Shown here in pieces: positions 47,669-59,609 of a DNA stretch of 64,000 bases (the first letter of the stretch is position 1; the number at the start of each line of letters is the position of its first letter). Below the pieces are notes generated by a model. It was not told the DNA's origin and made no database searches. It was given only the letters and a program-made list of their open reading frames with translations. The DNA comes from Archegozetes longisetosus (lineage: Eukaryota; Arthropoda; Arachnida; Sarcoptiformes; Trhypochthoniidae). Both the position numbers and the translations under genes were made by a program. The stretch covers positions 12,238,220 through 12,302,219 of the forward strand of contig JAEMBT020000001.1 in assembly GCA_018873245.2 (NCBI GenBank), written 5' to 3'.

Positions 47669-48227
47669 CATTTACAATAAGTATTATAATATAATTCTAA
47701 ACTTTTCAACGTATTTTTACAATTTATTAAACACATAGTTTAGAGATTAGTTCGTGAGCCAAGTGTTCTTAGATTAATTATTTATATCGAGAACTAGTTT
47801 GAAGTGATTAAAATACTTAGTTTGAATCAGTATTTGATTTTTAATCAAAAGATCTAGCTTTAGTTTCAAAATCAAATATAATGATATATTTCCATGTAAT
47901 TCAAATCCCTTGACTATACTAAAATCTAAATATAATTATCGATATGTGAATAAATATTAAATTATAATAATAGTAAAAATATTTATTCCTTAAATAATTT
48001 TTAGAGTACACTTATGTTTTAAGAATACACTTTTTTTAAAAGTATAATCTCAATATATATAAAATGCATTAAAAGATCAATAATCATAAAATATCTTTGT
48101 AATTTTATTGTGTTATGATATTAAATCATATTATGTAAGTAGAATTTGGAAAGTTATAAAAATTAATTAACAACTTATAAATTCAGTTGAATTTTTAATG
48201 AAAAATTGGTTTGGATAATGATCGTAA

Positions 48228-48503
48228 TTAGATAAGACAATAGCAGACACCATTGTAGTACGCACATTGGGCACCATCACAACAATAGTAATTGTTGCAT
48301 GGCCATGTACAGATATAACAATAAGCACGTGACGCATCACCAGAACCGACATTAGTACCAACAGCATTATTTGCTGATACTACTTTGCGATTTCCGATTT
48401 CGGTTAATTTCTGTGTATTTTTAGGGTCGATTTTCGATGAATTCACGGCCAAATTAATGGACATTACAATTACCAAACACATGAAAGCTATTTTCATATA
48501 CAT
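48228..48503 (-). CDS. Secreted cysteine-rich peptide precursor, copy 2 (91 residues)
   Basis: Same protein, residue for residue, as the gene at 36238-36513: signal peptide, pro-like region, and eight-cysteine module at 62-89. The flanking DNA of the two copies has accumulated clearly more differences than the coding sequence, where I found one synonymous change. The upstream TATA box (48643-48635) is kept. Both copies are therefore likely to be expressed. Function is unknown. Confidence 0.8.
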   Translation of the reverse strand: MYMKIAFMCLVIVMSINLAVNSSKIDPKNTQKLTEIGNRKVVSANNAVGTNVGSGDASRAYCYICTWPCNNYYCCDGAQCAYYNGVCYCLI

Positions 48504-48649
48504 CTTGTAATTCAGTTATAATTTAGTTTATTAAACTTATACTTTCAATTGTTAAAAGACTTCAAAGATTGCATTAAGGTAGTTTTTCTTTTGCTACAAC
48601 AAATTTGAGCATGATTTGGCTTTATTCACCTCGATTTATATATTTACCA

Positions 48650-50115
48650 GAAGTGTCATTAATTTTATTATGCAAGTTATTTCACATTGCATTTGAAATT
48701 TTATTATTATTACAATTGGTTAAAAACATTACAATTAATTGTTTCTCGAGTAGGTAACTGAAATTCGACAAAAACAAAATGATAAATTTTATTCATAACT
48801 GATAATTGTATAATTTGTTAATTATGTTTTTCTCGTGAACCATAATGTTAAATTATATAAACAATACAAAATTAATCATAACTTTCATCAGTGATACTTT
48901 ATTTTACAATTCTGTTTACATAAATCAGTAATGTAAGAGAAAGTGTATAATAAACGGATTATTTTGTATGTACAATTGTTATCAGACGTAACATCGTTTG
49001 ATTCATAAAAATCTATAAAAATAAATGAAATAGACTTATTTATGATAATTGAGATAAAAATCATTTAAAATAAAGTATTCATAAAAATATCAAATATATT
49101 GATAAGAACTTGTAAAGATTAGTTGTTTCGAAAGAAATTTTTGGAATTAAAACTGATTAAAGTAGTCAATACATTTCAACTCTTTTGAACCAGTCAAACA
49201 TTTAATAAGTTTAATTACTTTTGTTTTAATTAACTCACACTTTATAACATGCTAAAACGTATAAACACATTGTACATCATCCATTTATGTTGATACTTTA
49301 ATAACGGTTTATCTTGTACTTTGACCCTTAACTTATCAGTTAATTATGTTTGATAAATATTGTCAGATTATGATTCCATTTTATTAACAAGTATTTTAAT
49401 CAATGTTTATTGAAATGTCTGATTTTGCCATTTCTTCAAGCGTAGTAGATATGTCAAGTAATATATTTATTAAAATCATAGTTAAGAAATTTGAAATTTT
49501 TAACTCATAATCTATGTTATCATGGTTAACATATTAAGTGCGAGTTAATTAAAATAAAATCATTAAACCTATTAAATATTTGACTGGTTCAAAAGAGTTG
49601 AAATGTATTGACTACTTTAAAAAGTTTTAATTCCAAAAATTTCTTTCGAAACAACTAATTTTTACTTGTTCTTATCAATATATTTGATATTTTTTATGAA
49701 TATTTTATTTAAACGATTTTTATCTCAATTATCGTAAATAAGTCTATTTCATTTAATTTTATAGATTTTTATGAATCGACGATGTTACGTCTGATAAAAA
49801 TTGTACATACAAAATAATCCGTTCATTATACACCTTCTCTTACATTACTGATTTATGTAAACAGAATTGTAAAATAAATTATCACTGATGAAAGTTATGA
49901 TTAATTTTGTATTGTTTATATAATTTAACATTATGGTTCACGAGAAAAACATAATTAATAAATTATACAATTATCAGTTTATGAATAAAATTTATCATTT
50001 TGTTTTTGTCGAGTTTCAGTTACCTACTCGAGAATCAATTAATTGTAATGTTGTAACCAATTGTAATAATAATAAAATTTCAAATGCAATGTGAAATAAC
50101 TTGCACAATAAAATT
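48650..50115. repeat. Giant palindrome 2, uninterrupted
   Basis: Arms of about 580 bp (48660-49240 and 49530-50110) are near-complementary, from TTATTTCACATTGCATTTGA inward to AACTCACACTT. The spacer (about 49240-49535) matches that of palindrome 1 but in reverse orientation. The left arm begins just upstream of the peptide gene promoter. Confidence 0.88.
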
Positions 50116-50519
50116 ATTCAAAGAGATATATAAAGAGATGGTTTATATCTTGTGTATAAATGTGTTAGATGTTAACCAACGTACAATTGGTCAGAATATC
50201 GAAACATGAATTGAACATGAGATTAGTAAAGAAGCCAAGAATGGTGTTACTAAACCATTCATTACCGAACTCGGCGCTAAAATTAATTGGAGAAATAAAT
50301 AATGTTTTAAGGCTTTTTTTGAAAGGAACGAAGCGATTATATCCTGATAATAATTTTGTCTTCCAACAGGACTCAGCTCCATCACATGCAGCAATAACTA
50401 CCCTCGAATTTCTTAAGTCTAACAAAATAGTGTTCTTGACACCCTTGGAGTGGTTCTCAATTGCCTAGACGCCGCCTCGTACGGTTATTTTCTATGGGGT
50501 TACCTAAAATCGCGATTAA

Positions 50520-51835
50520 CCCTCGCACGGCTAAGGGTTTTTTTGTAACGCGAACGGCTAACGGGGGTCATATTTACCCTGTAATGTTTTCTTAACTAAA
50601 ATACTATTTAATGACAAACTAATGATACAAATTGTTAATAATAATGTAGCAGCAACAAAAAAATTAGATTCCCTCATTTTCTAAACATGGATTACACAAA
50701 ATTTGAGAATGATCACTGCAAACGAATAATTTACATCTAAAGCAACTTTTAGACACTTTACGGTCCTTAGATTTTTCACAGAATTGACAGCGTTTTCTCT
50801 TCGAAGAAGTTTGCGGGTGTTCCAGTTCTTGAGATGCAGTTGCACGACATGGGTAACCGACTAATGCGTAGCACGTCAGTTGAGCTCCTACAATTGAGCT
50901 TACGACAATTGAGTCTCGACATTTGAGCCTTCGACAATTGAGCTTTGCGATAATTGAGCCTCCGGCATTTAAGCTTTAAGACAACTAAACTTTTGACAAT
51001 TAAGCCTAAATTTATTTTATTATAGTCAATGTTACAAGACTTCAGCATAGACCGCACCTTTAACCTCGAGATTACAACCAACTTCAAAATAATATTTTAC
51101 AATGCCTTTTATACAATATTAAAAGCTAATCAATATTAAGACTGTACTAACAGTCACTTATAGAGTAACTGATTGAATCATTAACGGTCACAGCTTATAT
51201 AGACTTCATATGAACTTATTAATAATCGGAAATATACTAAAATATGCTCGTGCATGTGAACTCTAACAAATTGCTAGAATATCCAGTAAAAATTGGTTTG
51301 CATTATGAACCCACTAATAGTTTGAAAATTTCACTGAAGGAGTGTTGTGTCAATCGACAGTACACAACACAGCGCTGTACCGTTGTGTTCTGCATAAGAG
51401 TGGATTTCGACTTTATAAAATGAGGCTGAACTGTCATAGGCTCAAATGACGCAAAGCTCAATTATTCGCAGGCTCAAGTGTCGCAAAGCTCAATTGTCTT
51501 CAGCTTAATTGTCACAGCTTAACTGTCGAAGCTCAATTGTCTTCGGCTCAACTGACATGGAACCGACTAATGTAATATGGATATAATATGATTATATCCA
51601 TATGACGAAGGATGTAATATGAGAGTTTGGTTTGATTTGTTTATGTTTGCGTGCAACTGACTGTGTATAACTTCCAAGAATGATTTCATTTATTCATTGT
51701 AATCAGAGTTTTAGACAACCCTTTAAATGTCCAAAGAATGCATAAAGAGTCAAAGCCTAATTCATATTAATTAAACCAATAACTAATTTTTAATTATCAT
51801 CGGGTCAAAATGACCCATCCTTAGCCGTGCGAGGG
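50520..51835 (-). mobile_element. piggyBac-like element retaining a transposase zinc-finger tail
   Basis: Perfect 17-bp ends (CCCTCGCACGGCTAAGG) are flanked by TTAA (50516-50519 and 51836-51839). On the minus strand at 50807-50664 a frame encodes the cysteine-rich C-terminal domain of piggyBac transposases (KRKRCQFCEKSKDRKVSKSC, then CSDHS and CNPC). The catalytic part is missing. A foldback element sits at 50867-51560. Confidence 0.88.
50867..51560. mobile_element. Foldback element with tandem-repeat arms, nested in the piggyBac-like element
   Basis: Both arms are arrays of a degenerate unit like GACAATTGAGCTT, direct in one arm (50875-51005) and inverted in the other (51420-51550). The same 12 bp, AACCGACTAATG, lies on each side (50855-50866 and 51561-51572), consistent with a target duplication. 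Arms built of short tandem repeats recall Drosophila FB and some MULE elements. An open frame over the left arm (51087-50776) is a by-product of the repeats. Confidence 0.7.
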
Positions 51836-52010
51836 TTAAATAAGTGAAAGACCACGACCACGACCATAAAAGCTTTCAAAATAGCAGTTCGAGAGGAGGT
51901 CAAGAAAATCTCTCGAGAAATGATAAATCGTGCTTTAAAATCCTGACCGAAGAGATGCTGTCAGATCTACTATAATAAAAGACTTCATATAGAAAAATTT
52001 TGTTAATATG

Positions 52011-52450
52011 GTCGTGATTTGATCGTAATAATTTGTGATTAAAGTCCTTCACTAAAAATCTGCCTCAACCTGTAGTTGCTTTGTATAAATAATAATCCTA
52101 TACTTAATCACGAATTCTTGAATACAAAGTTCATGATGTTGAATGAGGTTTAACAGTTACCGAGTCATCTTTTGTGACTAATGCCGAGAGAGAGGCCTGG
52201 GTTATGAAGATAAAGATGATTTTAAAAAACCATATTTTAAGTTGATAACAGTACATTAAACTGAAGGTGAAGTTAATTTTAATACTATTGCCTTGAAATT
52301 ACTAATTTTCTGAACCAATATTAAAATTATCTATTTTTGTAAAAACTATAGTTAACCTAAGAAAAAATATCTTTTCATTTCTCTCGAAACAATGTAATAT
52401 TTTCTGTGAAATTTACATTCATTCATTCATTTCCTACTTTCAAATCACTT
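52011..52450. other. Intergenic, nothing supported
   Basis: AT-rich DNA between the nested transposon and the SINE. Confidence 0.4.
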
Positions 52451-52656
52451 TTGGGAGACTCATTCGAGCCTTGTAACAGGTTGAGTTTTTCGCCGAGAGG
52501 TGGTCGGGCGGAGCATATGCACTGAGCCAGAGGCGCTAATAACAGGGAACATGGGGCCAGCACATCGCCGTCAAAGAAGTGTAGAGATTACGAGATTCGA
52601 ACATGGGACCTCTGCCCTAAGTTCTACTCGCTGATCACTACAGCCTAGTGACCCTT
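52451..52656 (-). mobile_element. tRNA-derived SINE, copy 2
   Basis: Minus-strand head with A-box-like TAGTGATCAGCGAG and B-box-like TGTTCGAATCTC, followed by the body shared with 31808-32000 (GGCGATGTGCTGG, CGCCTCTGGCTCAGTGC). The boxes have decayed more than in copy 1. Confidence 0.75.
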
Positions 52657-53628
52657 TAAATTTATGTTCCATCAAAAAAATTGAGATCGAATTCTATTTA
52701 GTGAGTCTAAATTTCATTTTTAGACCTGGGACATGAGTTTGGATATCCTAAAACGCTTAACCAATAAGACTAATATTTTTGACCTCTTAAAAAATTGTAA
52801 GCGTTTTCTGTTAGGGATTAGTCATTTTAGAATTTTCACGAGTGGATGAAGTTTTAAATTTTTCAAGAAATACTGAGGAATAATTTTGAACACTGAAAAT
52901 ATCAGCCCAAAAATTATGTAAATTATTAGTTCACTCCAAAATTTTTGCGCCTCCAGATTAAAAAAATTTTTTTTAAATAATTAACCACATAAACATACAA
53001 TATAACTCTTTATAGGCCTATAGACTGAGTATTTTTAATTTTAGATAAATGGTTTGATTTTAATGAACTTTTTAAAATTTCATGTCGATGAATTTTTTAT
53101 TTTCCGAAAAATAAAAAAATGAAGATAATGTTTTTATTAAAAAGTTATCTTAACTTTATGCGATTTTGATCAAATTTTGCCAGTTTATTATAGCGTATAT
53201 CATGTCTTACCATGCTGAATTTCAAGTTTAAAAAATTATTTTTTTCGCGAGAGGAACACAACTAATGTGTATGCTAGAAAATTCATAAAATTTGAAAAAT
53301 TGGAAAAACAATTATGAGATTAATTAAGATTAAATTTTCATTGTATATAGACGTTTATAAGTCTTCGAACCTCACTATTTAATTTTGATTTTAATGTTCC
53401 GCTTTTTGTCAGGAATTTTAAAACTAAAATTTTTGGGCATTTTCATGTAAAAATGCAATTCCTCTAAGCGATTTGATCTTTCATTGTTTGTAAGCCACTC
53501 ATCCAATTCTAATAAATTATTGCCGTATTATTGTTTATTAAGATAGAGTTTATAAACCAATAAAAAATAATATGATTAATTGCAGCGTTGAGTCAAGGCG
53601 CAAAAATTTTGGAGTGAACTAATATAAC
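52657..53628. other. Intergenic, nothing supported
   Basis: AT-rich; no exon or repeat supported. Confidence 0.4.
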
Positions 53629-54402
53629 CAATGATGAGCAGTGCTCGAGGATTCGGTGCTCGGTGGCGAGCACGAGCACTGAGCACTTCAATTTTGCCGA
53701 GCATGAGCGCGTGCTCGAGCATCTTACCCTCGAGCACCGAGCACGAGCACCGAGCACTTAGTCCTAACATCAAAACTAATAAAAACGATGTCAACTGAAT
53801 GTAAAAATAAATTTATTATAAAAAAAATAAATAATTTTATTGAATAAAACTATCAGAACTGCTATTCTAACAAATTGATATAGTAATACATGTATTATAA
53901 AGTATGAGAAAGTTTCAAAGATTTTAATCAGATTTTTCTGTCATTTGCTTATAAACCTCTACCCCCGGAGATTTACAATCAGTATTAAAGGGTTCAATAT
54001 TTACTGTGGCGTCTGACGACCTTTTAAGCCTGAAACTAAAGTTAGAATTTAATATAAATATCAAAGCTAAACAAATTTTGATTTAATTTTTAAAATTAAC
54101 GTTCAATAATTATTTTCGTCCTTTTATAAATAGTTCGCTTATTTTATTGCAAAATGACATCAGTTTTTATCGTTAAGCATATAATTGAACGGTATTTGAT
54201 CTTACTTTTGGCGTTTTGAATGTATTTTGCATTACATATGTTTAGGATTAAAGCTTTCAATAGACATAAAGTTTGGACATAGTGCTCAGTTGGTGCTCGG
54301 TGCTCGAGCACCTTCAAAATACGAGCACCGAGCACGAGCGCGAGCACTGAGCACCAAATTTTGTCTGAGCACGAGCACGAGCACCGAGCACGCTCATCAT
54401 TG
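53629..54402. mobile_element. Non-autonomous hAT element with GAGCAC-repeat arms
   Basis: The ends CAATGATGAGC and GCTCATCATTG are flanked by a perfect 8-bp duplication, AATATAAC (53621-53628 and 54403-54410). Each end carries many GAGCAC/GTGCTC hexamers (53640-53760 and 54278-54392), probably subterminal transposase-binding sites. Open frames over the hexamers are by-products. The middle shows no transposase motif. Confidence 0.93.
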
Positions 54403-54525
54403 AATATAACCATATATTTATTACCTGAAAATCTGGAAATAATATTGAATAAGTTTTCTGCTCAATTTTGAATATAATGTGGAGAAACTTAAATAATATA
54501 CTTAAGCAAATTATTGAAAATAGTA

Positions 54526-55206
54526 TTAAAAATAATTTCTTTTAATATCTTGACACGTGGCAAATGATGCACGACTGGAACAACAAATTTCTTTTGCAGT
54601 TTCAAATGATGCAACTCCAGCTTTATGACCCCCAGTAAAAATTTTATACCACACATTGGAGGTTGAGCAATTAGGATAGTATTTAGAACAAGATTCATAA
54701 CATAAATTCTCATTGTTTTGAAGTGCGATTCTCTGACCGGTGTAATATGCTGCCAATATTTCAGTGATAAATTCAGAATCTCCTTCTTGAGGAGTTGGGT
54801 TATTATCTTCGTAACCTTTTTCTATTGCGTCAATACATCCTCTTTCACATAAAACATAAGTAAGGCATTCCTTATGTCCTAACTTTTCACCTATATCCAT
54901 AGCACCTCGAAACATGATGTCCCTCAACCATTGAGAGCAACCTTCTATTAAAGTTTAAGTTTGAATTTAATTCTATCTGTAATATATATTTAAGTGTTCT
55001 GTTAAATTGATTTCATTACCACCAGAGCAGCATTGATAGTAAGTTGACCCATTATAAACTTCTGTAGCATTCTGCCACTTGCCATAAGGACAACTAGATT
55101 CATTCGAATTAATACCTGACATAATCCATGTACAATTCGCATCAGCATAACTCGAATCAATCTTCAAAATTACTATCACAAGAACTACCAAATTTAAACG
55201 TATCAT
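54526..55206 (-). CDS. Secreted cysteine-rich protein of 201 residues, two exons
   Basis: Exon 1 (55206-55020) and exon 2 (54944-54526) join in phase 1 across a 75-nt intron (donor GTAATG, acceptor TAATAG) to give exactly 202 codons including the stop. A signal peptide (1 to about 22) leads a mature protein with 14 cysteines (25, 39, 59, 60, 65, 89, 95, 99, 144, 148, 155, 183, 184, 193). Five N-glycosylation sequons are at N24, N35, N46, N52 and N154. The even cysteine count and two C-C pairs suggest a fully disulfide-bonded extracellular protein. Two central helical stretches (about 68-105 and 120-140) are separated by an acidic loop. I do not recognise the family; a small extracellular ligand-binding or defence protein would fit, without direct support. 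Confidence 0.75.
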
Positions 55207-57281
55207 AATTAAAATTAATTCAATAAATTATAAATAATATTGTCAGTCTTCTGCAAGACTCTTATTTTTACAATAATATGAATATACGATTTCTCTTTAC
55301 ATAGGAGTTTTAAAATGAATTATGAAGCACAGAAAATATTAGATACATTACTAAAGGTACTTTCAATTTCATATCAACCGCATCGCACCCAAATGATTTG
55401 AAAAGTTACTCAGAACTAGTGTTGTTTCGCTTTTCGAAAGTGAAATCTAAAGCTAAAATATGCAAAACTACAAAAAGACAAAAACTACAAGAAAAAACAA
55501 ATAAGTGCAATTTTATTTCATATAAACTTAATAATTCATTTTCGAAACTTAGAATTACGCAAACATCCGATTAGAGAAATGAAAGCGAATGTCAGCTAAA
55601 TTTTGAAAAGCGAAGTTTTAAAAAAAATTAAACTAAATACAAAATGCGAAAAACAAAATCGTATTTCAAAACTGATGTGTGAATCAACACTACTCAAAAT
55701 ATGCATGTAATGCTTTTAAATCCATACGTTTAAAATATGTTTAAGTTTACTAATAGTATATGATTGATCACGTGGACATTTATTGTAAAATACTGATGAT
55801 TTATTAAAATGAAATAAAAGCCCCGAACATAAAAATATTAATATCGTTCATCTTATTTAAATAGCATTTTTATTGCTTTACGCGAATGGTTTTTAAGGTA
55901 TAAATAGAAAACAGTTTTTTAAAAATAATTATAAAAATAAATTTTAATTATAGTCAGCTTTCGAGCTAACCATAGCTTTTCATAAAACACAAATATAGTT
56001 ATACTGTTTTGACAATCACATAAACTTGTCAAGTGCTAGTTTATGACTAAAATTTTTCTAATTTCTCCAAAGTGCAGCTTTTACTTTTCATACAGTCTTA
56101 CCTGACTGAGATTTTGAGTTTTATCATTACTTTTCAGCTATACTGATAAATTTCACAAATGAAGTGTTTTAAAATACCTAAACTTTTGTAGGCTCTTATA
56201 TTTCCCACATATAACCTTTGCTATATTTATTTAAAATATTAGATGATTTTTGTGAGTTCGATGAATAATATTTTAGAGATATATGCGAGTTAACTTTTAG
56301 ACCATTAATTTATTATTTTATAAAAGTTTGTCTAAATATTAATTTCATTATTTTGCTGTTACCTAATTAATATTAAAATAAATATAGTATATTATTTCCT
56401 CTTCAAATTGATGCTTTATTTATCAAGATAACTTGGAAGGAACCAATTATGTTAACTTTTTTGCTCAGAGCTTTATGCAAGTCTAAAATGGTAAAATTAT
56501 AAATCGCTATTGCAATATTTTGATTGCAGCTTGATGCGGCTTCTAACCAAATCTCACTCAAATTAGACGAAAGTCATAGATAGGCTCGAATCATTTGCGG
56601 TTTCCTTAGATATTTGAAAGAAATTAAGTTTGCGGCATTTTTTAAACAGCTTTTTAAAAAATTAAGTATTAATATGCTACCACTCAATGAAGCATGCAAA
56701 CATTCCACTATTTTGGTCAAATTTTGAAAATTTTCTGTTGAACATATTTCATTTTTTACCATTCGAACACTGAAAAAGCAAAGTATTCTATTAGTTCTTA
56801 GGGCGAACCCAGTGAGCTCACATTACTTCATTCCTCATTATTCACAAACTATGCAAAATTACTGAAAAACTATTCAAAAATCTGTTATATGATGAAAATA
56901 AAGTGAAAAGTTTAAAAACTAAAATTTATTTAATTGAAAAAAATTATTGGCACTGTTTCTAATCAAAATCTTTAAATAATTCTGTTTTGAAGATTCACTC
57001 CAGGAAAGGCTTCACTAAAGAACATGAAATGAATTACAAATGTTAATTAATAGCTCCTAAAATACCTTTTCAGCTCCATACTAGTATTTAAGTTCGAATT
57101 TCTTTTTGATGTTAAAGAAGTTTTCTTAAAATTTTCCTGAAAGCAGTAGAAATACTATTCCATTTAACCTCGACTCAGGTGTCATGAGTATTCTGTTCTC
57201 GTATATTGAGTTTGAGAATCTCCAATCCTATTTGGGAGGATTAGCAGCCTAATAGTTTGATTATAATGTTATTTTCTCAGT
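55207..57281. other. Intergenic, nothing supported
   Basis: AT-rich DNA. A minus-strand open stretch at 56762-56574 has no motif, and no TATA box is obvious before the gene at 55206. Confidence 0.4.
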
Positions 57282-57676
57282 TAGGGTGACCAAGTGTCCC
57301 GCATACCGTATGCACCTTTTGCGGGACGGAAAATATCATGCATTTTAAGATTTATATAAACAAATTTCCACTGTATGTTTTTATTTAATGCAAATAATGC
57401 AATTTTGTTGCTAACACGTTTCTTATCTTAAAATATGTGGAAGTCTTTATATAAAAAGTGTTTTAATCCGTTTATCTGATACCTTGTTTTCATTCACATC
57501 GTGTATGAATCTTATAAAGTGCAGTTCTCAATCAAATCTTTAGTTTATATTTCAAATAATTGTTATTTCAAACTGTGATTTGTAACTTCAATCAGATTAA
57601 AACTTTTTAAAAAAATTTTTTAAAGGGGTCAAAATTTGTTGTCCCGCATTTAACAGTTTTTGACTTGGTCACCCTA
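57282..57676 (+). mobile_element. hAT MITE, copy 3, uninterrupted
   Basis: TAGGGTGACCAAGT to ACTTGGTCACCCTA, with the perfect 8-bp duplication TTCTCAGT at 57274-57281 and 57677-57684. This copy gives the intact reference for the family. Confidence 0.92.
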
Positions 57677-59609
57677 TTCTCAGTTGAAATTTAAAAGGAG
57701 GCAATTTTCAATTGAATAATAAAAATATCATTCTGAGTCTTATTTACTTTTCTAGCCTGAAGAATAGGCAGACTTATTTGTCGGTAGTTATATAGATTTA
57801 TACAAATGGTATTAAATTCAAATATTTTATTTAAATCACAGCTTCTAGTTTAATGTTACTGATAATTATGTTGGTTTCTTAAAATTTTTAATTTAGAAAT
57901 CACTGTATTTATAGTGTTAAATAAACTATTAGTTTGCTTTTAACACTTTTCTAGTGTTTTGGTGGCGCAATAGCCTTATATTTATCATTAAAGCCATGAA
58001 ATATATCGTCGCCTGAGCACTATAAGGTTCTAAGTCAATTTTTTTGACAAAATGAGTTACTAACGGATTCACATACCTTGTCATAGTCTTCATGTTGGTA
58101 TTTATTCAAGTTTATAAGTTTATGTCTGGTTCGGTCGTAATCGTCGAATTAGTCGAGTTAGATAATCAAAATACTTGTAAAATAGGAGTTTTCACAATCT
58201 TTCGAGTTATTAAAACTAAATCTCATAGAAGTCCGATGAAGAGAATCATACTCTGCTGATATTTCATTGTCTCAAAATTGATTTAGTCGCTTCGGTTTCT
58301 TTTATATCGATAAATTCGATTCTTCAATAAACTACTGTTAAATGCACCATTTCTTCATGAAAGTTCACTTTCAGCCATTCAAATTATTTCTTAATTAAAT
58401 ATCTGAAAATTTGAGACACAAAAATTGTCAAGTCAAATTTAGAGTTAAAAAAATTTTTGACCGAAATATGTCGAAACATTAAAAAAATGTTCGAAGTTCA
58501 TTTTCTACTTTCCTTTTAAAATTTCTAAGATAAAAATATATTTCGATTTAGTTATTTGTCGATTTTCGATCATTTAGAAACTGGTAGCACTCAGTTTTGG
58601 ATTATGTTTCAATACAATAAGGCTTTAAATGCAAAAATCGGTTCTGATTTATCCATGATAGAAACAGAGTAGGAGCCAAATGAGCAATGGAATATTCACA
58701 CCCCGCATACATTGCTTGGTAACATATTTTAGAAAATTATTCTTCAACTCATTGTTAGTGTACATTATCGAACTTAAAAGTGGGTTTTCTCGTTAATATA
58801 CTTTTTACATTTAGAACCTTGTAGTATTAAGGTGACGATATATACTCACAAATTATGTGTGAGGTATCAGAGCATTTCATTTCTTTTCCTGGATTCTGTC
58901 ATTATAAATAAAAGTTGGTAAAGCAATTTTATGGACAGCTCCACAATAATAGCGTCAATCATTGATTGACCATGTGCTAAAATATTGATAGGCTATAAAA
59001 CATTGACATAATTAGGAGAAATTTTAGGGGTAGACGAACTTGAAACATCTGGTATATAATATATAGATGAATACATATCTTTCATCGCTCTGTTTATCAC
59101 AAATGATTTTCTAAAAGAACATTCAAGTGTTTTTTAAATGAAATGACTCGTAAAAATGCTATTCAACACGAATAATATAATTTTAGCATGATGTATGATT
59201 TATGAGAATATTTATTTTCCTTACTATGTATTGTCGTAAGAAACTGTTGGTAAACAGAAACATAATTTGTGAAATGACCAGCACAAATAATGTTAATCAT
59301 TGATTAATAATTTTAGTAGGCTCTAATGTGATAGACGTTTGAAGGTAAATTTAAAGGGAGATTAATCTTTAGACATCAGATATGTACAGTTTATAGTTAT
59401 CAGATATGTATAGTTTATGGGTAAATACATATTTTTTCCTGACTACAATCATGAATGATATGTCTCACTTTGAAACATTTTTTTAATGAGCGAATCATAT
59501 TTTGATTAATTATATTTGAGCGCGTACTACAAAATTGATAATAAATTATCGAAAATTTATATAATACAAAGTCATTTTTGAGACTATTATTAGATTTACA
59601 TTAATGCTA
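57677..59609. other. Intergenic, nothing supported
   Basis: AT-rich. Two short related motifs (ATCAGATATGTAYAGTTTAT near 59380 and 59400) form a tiny tandem repeat. Confidence 0.35.

Larger units (their letters stand above)
47160..49250. repeat. Segmental duplication, copy 2 (peptide gene unit)
   Basis: Collinear with 35175-37260. Differences are scattered substitutions and short indels, fewest around the peptide gene itself. Confidence 0.9.
50160..52010 (+). pseudogene. Tc1/mariner transposase remnant, split by a piggyBac-like element
   Basis: The left part (50169-50515) carries FVFQQDSAPSHAAITTLEFL (second catalytic Asp) and, after a shift, LDAASYGYFLWGYLKSR. The reading frame resumes right of the insertion at 51840 as IKAFKIAVREEVKKISREM, in phase when the element and one TTAA are disregarded. 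An in-frame stop shows it was dead before the insertion. Confidence 0.8.

Noticed and set aside
50776-51087. 103-codon open frame on the minus strand
   Set aside because: Its repetitive Lys/Arg/Leu content is a translation of tandem repeats in a foldback arm.
53576-54413. Open frames rich in Ala, Arg, Cys and Leu
   Set aside because: They translate GAGCAC hexamer arrays of the hAT element in arbitrary frames.
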